Source of the DNA: CAYVUI01 sp964454745
GTDB taxonomy: Bacteria > Planctomycetota > Phycisphaerae > Sedimentisphaerales > Anaerohalosphaeraceae
Direction: 5' to 3'
Length of the DNA stretch: 18,811 nucleotides
NCBI GenBank assembly: GCA_964454745.1
Contig: CAYVUI010000089.1
Location: forward strand, 1-18,811
Shown piece by piece: positions 15,860 through 18,811 of this stretch. The position numbers and the translations under genes were made by a program. Each line of letters opens with the position of its first letter. The first letter of the stretch is position 1. The notes beneath the pieces were generated by a model. The model worked only from the letters and a program-made list of their open reading frames with translations. It searched no databases and was not told where the DNA came from.

Positions 15860-16552
15860 ATGAACACGTTTCCGATATTTATGAATCTTCATGAAAAGCG
15901 TGTCATCATCTTCGGTAACGGCCCGCTGATCTCCCGGACTGTATCCGAACTTCACGACGCCGGGGCTCGCATCATCGTCATCTGCAAGAACCCGCCGCCG
16001 GCCTTCGTTTCACATTGCCAGAAAAACGGCGTCGAGCTGATTCTCTCTTCTTACGCTCCGGAATTTCTCAACCAGGCCGTGCTCGCCGTCGCCGCTACCT
16101 TTAACAAAGAAACCAATCTCAAGATCCTCACCGACTGCCGAACGCACGAAATCCCCTGTTACAGCGTTGACCACCCCCATGAATCGGATTTTCTGCTGCC
16201 CGCAGCCATGAAGAGAGGCAAACTTCAGATCGCGGTCAGTGCCTTCGGCTCGGCGGCCTACGCTTCCAAAATCACTCGCAAACTTGAGGGCATGTTCGAC
16301 GAGTCCCACTCCCTCTTCCTCGATGAGCTCAACAATGCCAGGAACCACCTGATTAAGGACATTCCCAATCCCATGGATCGAAAATCCATCATCGCGCACC
16401 TTGCCGGCGATGAATCCTTCGATTATTTCATTAAAAAAGGCCCTGACGCATGGCGCGACAGAGCCGTTGAGTTGTTCAGACACAAAATTCGTCAAACAGG
16501 TTTCCAGATATCTGAAACCCCTCAGCCCTCGCAGAACCCGCTGGACGAATAA
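15860..16552 (+). CDS. Precorrin-2 dehydrogenase / sirohydrochlorin ferrochelatase (Met8/CysG N-terminal type)
   Basis: This enzyme oxidises precorrin-2 to sirohydrochlorin with NAD and may insert iron to make siroheme. The 230 residues start MNTFPIFMNLHEKRVIIFG, matching the family start. The frame is open upstream to a GTG at 15785, but those 25 residues are not family-like. The NAD loop is GNG (19-21) within GNGPLISR, weaker than the usual GGG-x-VA-x-RK. YSVDHPHESDFLLPA holds D104, at the same number as the catalytic Asp of CysG. KLQIAVSAFGSAAYASKITRKLE matches the dimerisation/ferrochelatase segment but lacks the usual T-x-G-x-SP. No methyltransferase domain is fused or adjacent. It ends nine bases from the convergent L21 gene. 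Identification is firm to family level; which of the two reactions it performs is not. Confidence 0.86.
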   Translation: MNTFPIFMNLHEKRVIIFGNGPLISRTVSELHDAGARIIVICKNPPPAFVSHCQKNGVELILSSYAPEFLNQAVLAVAATFNKETNLKILTDCRTHEIPCYSVDHPHESDFLLPAAMKRGKLQIAVSAFGSAAYASKITRKLEGMFDESHSLFLDELNNARNHLIKDIPNPMDRKSIIAHLAGDESFDYFIKKGPDAWRDRAVELFRHKIRQTGFQISETPQPSQNPLDE

Positions 16553-16570
16553 AAACCCGCTTTACGCGGT
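16546..16570 (-). terminator. Short intrinsic terminator overlapping the L21 stop codon
   Basis: On the minus strand CCGC-GTAAA-GCGG is followed by GTTTTTA. The stem is only four GC pairs, but the T-run is well placed. The TAA of the L21 gene is in the loop. It also lies across the convergent end of the Met8-like gene (stop at 16550-16552). Confidence 0.45.
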
Positions 16571-16891
16571 GATCGATTCAATCGTAAGTTCGAGATATTT
16601 CTGACGGTGCCCCATTTTCCTGCGGCTGTCCTTACGGCGACGGAAATGCATCGGGTACAGCTTCGGACCGCCCACCATCGCATCGCCAGCCGTCGTTGCA
16701 AACCGCCCGACAACCTTGGCACCTTCCAGCGTCGGGGTGCCGATTTTGGCATCCGCACCCTCGCCGACCATCAAAACCTTCTCGAATTCAAATGTCTGGG
16801 CATCTTCAGCGATCTCGACCAGTTCGATCTGCAAAGTGTCGCCTTCGCTGACCTTATATTGCTTGCCGCCCTGTTCTACAACTGCGTACAT
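16562..16891 (-). CDS. rplU: 50S ribosomal protein L21
   Basis: This large-subunit protein binds 23S rRNA near L20. The 109 residues, close to the usual 102-105, start MYAVVEQGGKQYKVSEGD, the classic L21 N-terminus, and include the basic MHFRRRKDSRRKMGHRQKY rRNA-binding stretch near the C-terminus. The ATG at 16891 has AGGAG eight bases upstream; an in-frame start at 16912 would add seven unrelated residues. The gene has its own promoter and terminator. Downstream it meets the convergent Met8-like gene, so the L27 gene (rpmA), which follows rplU in most bacteria, is not here. Confidence 0.97.
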   Translation of the reverse strand: MYAVVEQGGKQYKVSEGDTLQIELVEIAEDAQTFEFEKVLMVGEGADAKIGTPTLEGAKVVGRFATTAGDAMVGGPKLYPMHFRRRKDSRRKMGHRQKYLELTIESITA

Positions 16892-16930
16892 CTCGACTAC
16901 TCCTGTCCACATTACAGTTAGAAAACCCGG

Positions 16931-16959
16931 ATTGTAGCAACCCCAAAGGCCTTATGCAA
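16931..16959 (-). promoter_or_regulatory. Sigma-70 promoter of rplU
   Basis: On the minus strand TTGCAT (16959-16954) and TACAAT (16936-16931) are separated by 17 bases. The start would be near 16924, leaving a leader of about 33 bases with AGGAG before the L21 start. Confidence 0.7.
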
Positions 16960-17271
16960 GAGAATTTACAAAAATTCCCCCGTAAAATCCTTCTAATTCC
17001 CGCCCCAAAAGCATATTTTGCTTCGTAGGGTGGATCGCACCCACCAAAAATGCCTTCAAATCCTATATATTACTCATCGTCTTTAGTATGAGCTTCGCCC
17101 ACAAGGATAAAAATACCACCGACCTTTAGGCCGGGATTCCATATTCTACTTTCTATCTCTATTTTCTTACACAAAGGGTACCGCGCCAACCATAAATCTA
17201 TTGAAATTCACCCAAAAACGCCGAAAATAGGGTTTTAACACGCAACAGCAAGCACGCAGCAAGGAGACAAT
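16960..17271. other. Intergenic region between the divergent rplU and aminotransferase genes, with small inverted repeats
   Basis: About 310 bases hold no supported gene. They contain three hairpin-type elements in a row. These are AAGCA-TATTT-TGCTT (17009-17023), GGGTG-GATCG-CACCC (17028-17042) within a TAGGGTGGATCGCACCCACC block, and CCGACC-TTTA-GGCCGG (17128-17143, one mismatch that becomes G-U on the minus-strand RNA). The last is followed on the minus strand by GGTATTTTTAT. The look is of dispersed REP-like repeats or decayed mobile DNA. A plus-strand promoter for the aminotransferase must lie here; TTGAAA at 17201-17206 is a possible -35, but no good -10 follows. Confidence 0.4.
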
Positions 17272-18114
17272 ATGGAACTCGCATGCATCAACGACCAGAT
17301 CGTGCCGCTCGGACAGCTTGACCCGGTATACCTCGACCGCGCAACCTTCTTTGGCGACGGGGTTTACGAAGTTATCCGCACCTACAGCCACAAAATTTTC
17401 GCCCTCGATGAGCACCTCGAACGCTTCCAGCGGAGCCTAAGCGCCATCGAAATCCAAGGCATCGACCTGGACCAAATCCGCCACCGCATCGATCTGGCCT
17501 GCAAACAGGCCGAATTCCCAGACGCCAAGATCTATTTCCACATCACCCGCGGCAGCGAACTGCGAAACCACCTGCCCTCGCCCGAGACCAGGCCCAATTT
17601 CTTCATGACCGTAACCAAGCTCATCGACAACCCCAATCCCGCTGGCATCGCGGTAACCACCCACCCGGACTGGCGGTGGAAACGATGTGACATCAAGAGC
17701 CTGAATTTGCTGCCAAATGTCCTGGCCCGGCTGGACGCTGAGAAGCGCGGCGCCGAGGAAGCCATCCTCGTCGACGACCAGGGCTACATCACCGAGGGCA
17801 CCGCCTCGGCCTTCTTTATTATCAACGCGAAAGAGAAAAAACTGATCACCCGCCCGCTCGGTCCGGACATCCTGCCCTCGATCACCCGCGGGATCATCGA
17901 AAAGATCACCGAAAAATCCGCCCTGACCTTCACCGAGCAGCTTTTCACCCCCTCCGACGCCGAGGCCGCTGACGAGGCCTTCACCGCGGTGACGACTAAG
18001 GACATCATACCCGTGACCAAGTTCAACCAGAAACCCATCTCCAACGCCAAACCCGGCAAGCACACCATGAACCTGAAGGCCCTCTTTCGTAAGTATGTAA
18101 TGACAAATATTTAA
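17272..18114 (+). CDS. dat: D-amino-acid aminotransferase (class IV PLP enzyme)
   Basis: This fold-type IV PLP aminotransferase transfers amino groups between D-amino acids and 2-oxo acids, mainly to supply D-Glu or D-Ala for peptidoglycan. The 280 residues align closely with the Bacillus D-amino-acid aminotransferase. FGDGVYEVIRTY (27-38) carries the active-site Tyr (Y32). TRGSELRNH holds R98 and H100, the pair that binds the substrate carboxylate in the Bacillus enzyme and is absent from branched-chain enzymes. DIKSLNLL carries the PLP lysine K142, and ITEGTASAFF carries E175, which contacts the PLP pyridine nitrogen. AAGGAG lies five bases before the ATG. Branched-chain aminotransferase and aminodeoxychorismate lyase are the alternatives, disfavoured by R98/H100. 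It appears to be a single-gene unit on plus. Confidence 0.92.
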   Translation: MELACINDQIVPLGQLDPVYLDRATFFGDGVYEVIRTYSHKIFALDEHLERFQRSLSAIEIQGIDLDQIRHRIDLACKQAEFPDAKIYFHITRGSELRNHLPSPETRPNFFMTVTKLIDNPNPAGIAVTTHPDWRWKRCDIKSLNLLPNVLARLDAEKRGAEEAILVDDQGYITEGTASAFFIINAKEKKLITRPLGPDILPSITRGIIEKITEKSALTFTEQLFTPSDAEAADEAFTAVTTKDIIPVTKFNQKPISNAKPGKHTMNLKALFRKYVMTNI

Positions 18115-18140
18115 CAATTACAGGCTCAACCACAAAACCC

Positions 18141-18169
18141 TTGATTCAAACCCTAAATTATGGTATCAT
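18141..18169 (+). promoter_or_regulatory. Promoter of the secreted GxGYxYP-like gene
   Basis: TTGATT (18141-18146) and TATCAT (18164-18169) are separated by 17 bases, with TGG just before the -10 (an extended -10). The transcript would start near 18176, about 45 bases before the ATG at 18222. Confidence 0.65.
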
Positions 18170-18221
18170 TTTACCCATAAAGAAGCCGTAACCGCCAAAA
18201 ACAGGTAAATCCGGAGTGATG

Positions 18222-18767
18222 ATGAACAGAATAGCCAAAATCCTTGCGATCACCGCCCTTTTTACCCTCCTGATCCCCGCTTTCGCCAGCGCGGACGAAA
18301 TCTGGACGATCAACCGCAGCAACATGAACAACGCCAGCCGCCTCATGATCGCCACACTCCAGGGCCAGGTCGCCAAGGAAAAACCCGGCATCCTCATCCT
18401 CTCGGAAACCCTCGACACCCTCATCAAGAACCAGCTCATCTACGAAGGCTGGACAATCCGCAGCACCACCTCGCCCTGGACACTGATCACGGAGTTTCGC
18501 TCCTATTATTCCGGCGCGATCCTCTGCGACCTCAACCAGGATTCCCTCAACGTCGCCACCTCGCTCGCGGGCCCGATGGACGCCATCGTCATCGACACCT
18601 CACTGGTCTCCACCGCCTCGGCCTACGGCATCCCCACAATCCTCGACGTCCGAGGCCGTGACGAACGCTGGGCCTTCGACAACTACAAGCACCTCTGCGC
18701 CAAGGGCATCGCCGTTGAGCAGGACGAAGCCAAGGCCTGGAACCTGCGAGACCTGGCCATCGTATAA
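18222..18767 (+). CDS. Secreted protein, N-terminal part of a GxGYxYP-like family; probably truncated
   Basis: This gene has 181 residues from the ATG at 18222, which follows GGAG by five bases; in-frame ATG 18219 and GTG 18216 also exist. A clear signal peptide is present: MNRIAKILAITALFTLLIPAFASA, with AXA-type cleavage at about 24, so it is exported. The mature part contains LNVATSLAGPMDAIVID, LDVRGRDERWAFDNYK and, at the very end, NLRDLAIV. From memory these blocks resemble the N-terminal domain of GxGYxYP proteins, putative glycoside-hydrolase-like exoproteins, which continue for hundreds of residues past this point. The TAA stop lies inside a perfect 30-base palindrome, so the frame looks cut by an insertion, rearrangement or misassembly. 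If it is intact, it would be an unusually short member. Family assignment is moderate. Confidence 0.65.
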   Translation: MNRIAKILAITALFTLLIPAFASADEIWTINRSNMNNASRLMIATLQGQVAKEKPGILILSETLDTLIKNQLIYEGWTIRSTTSPWTLITEFRSYYSGAILCDLNQDSLNVATSLAGPMDAIVIDTSLVSTASAYGIPTILDVRGRDERWAFDNYKHLCAKGIAVEQDEAKAWNLRDLAIV

Positions 18768-18789
18768 TGTTGCGCGCAACATTATACGA
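18760..18789. repeat. Perfect 30-base palindrome at the end of the truncated gene
   Basis: The two 15-base arms TCGTATAATGTTGCG and CGCAACATTATACGA are exact reverse complements with no spacer. The arm includes the stop codon of the preceding frame. Symmetry ends exactly at both borders (A at 18759 against C at 18790), and the 22 bases beyond are AT-rich. It could be a recombinase or attachment site, the end of a mobile element, a cruciform/terminator-like element without a T-run, or a joining artefact. Confidence 0.85.
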
Positions 18790-18811
18790 CTTATGTGAAG
18801 TAGTTATTAAT

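Noticed and set aside
17437..18117. Open frame of 226 codons on minus opposite the aminotransferase
   Set aside because: Gly/Val/Asp-rich shadow with no motif; the plus strand carries all D-amino-acid aminotransferase active-site residues.
18760..18811. Integron attC or Xer dif site
   Set aside because: The palindrome has no unpaired bases, no central loop and no GTTRRRY/RYYYAAC pair in the right place. The TTATGTGAA nearby is only a partial match to a XerD half-site.

Overview
The window suggests a free-living bacterium of the Planctomycetota, probably a Phycisphaerae / Sedimentisphaerales-type lineage. The grounds are several long pseudopilins ending in an SAG-x-DG-x-YGT-x-DD signature, a GxGYxYP-type secreted protein, and a GC-rich coding style with AT-rich promoters. 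This placement is inference from protein style; there is no rRNA gene to confirm it.

Positions 1-11501, minus strand, hold a type II secretion / type IV pilus-like assembly locus. Transcription runs from high to low coordinates. The first unit is a GspE/PilB ATPase followed 19 bases later by a PilT-type retraction ATPase. Its promoter is close to consensus, and the -35 box contains the stop codon of cinA. A second promoter, with a perfect TATAAT, drives a second GspE/PilB ATPase, one GspF/PilC platform protein and at least six prepilin-type proteins. The sixth starts at base 56 and leaves the window. Three of the prepilins are paralogues with a shared middle and C-terminus, one looks GspG-like and one GspH-like. 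No secretin, prepilin peptidase or PilM/N/O gene is visible. Whether the machine is a pilus, a secretion system or a hybrid therefore cannot be settled here.

Positions 11624-15602, minus strand, are an apparent housekeeping/metabolic operon with gaps of 27-37 bases: fumarase/tartrate dehydratase beta subunit, YchF-like GTPase, zinc-dependent sorbitol-type dehydrogenase, and CinA.

Positions 15606-18811 hold single genes. A precorrin-2 dehydrogenase/ferrochelatase (Met8/CysG N-terminal type) is on plus and may be leaderless. Ribosomal protein L21 is on minus and convergent with it. A D-amino-acid aminotransferase and a signal-peptide protein resembling the N-terminal part of GxGYxYP proteins follow on plus. 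The last gene stops early, inside a perfect 30-base palindrome after which the sequence turns AT-rich. That junction is the most unusual spot in the window.
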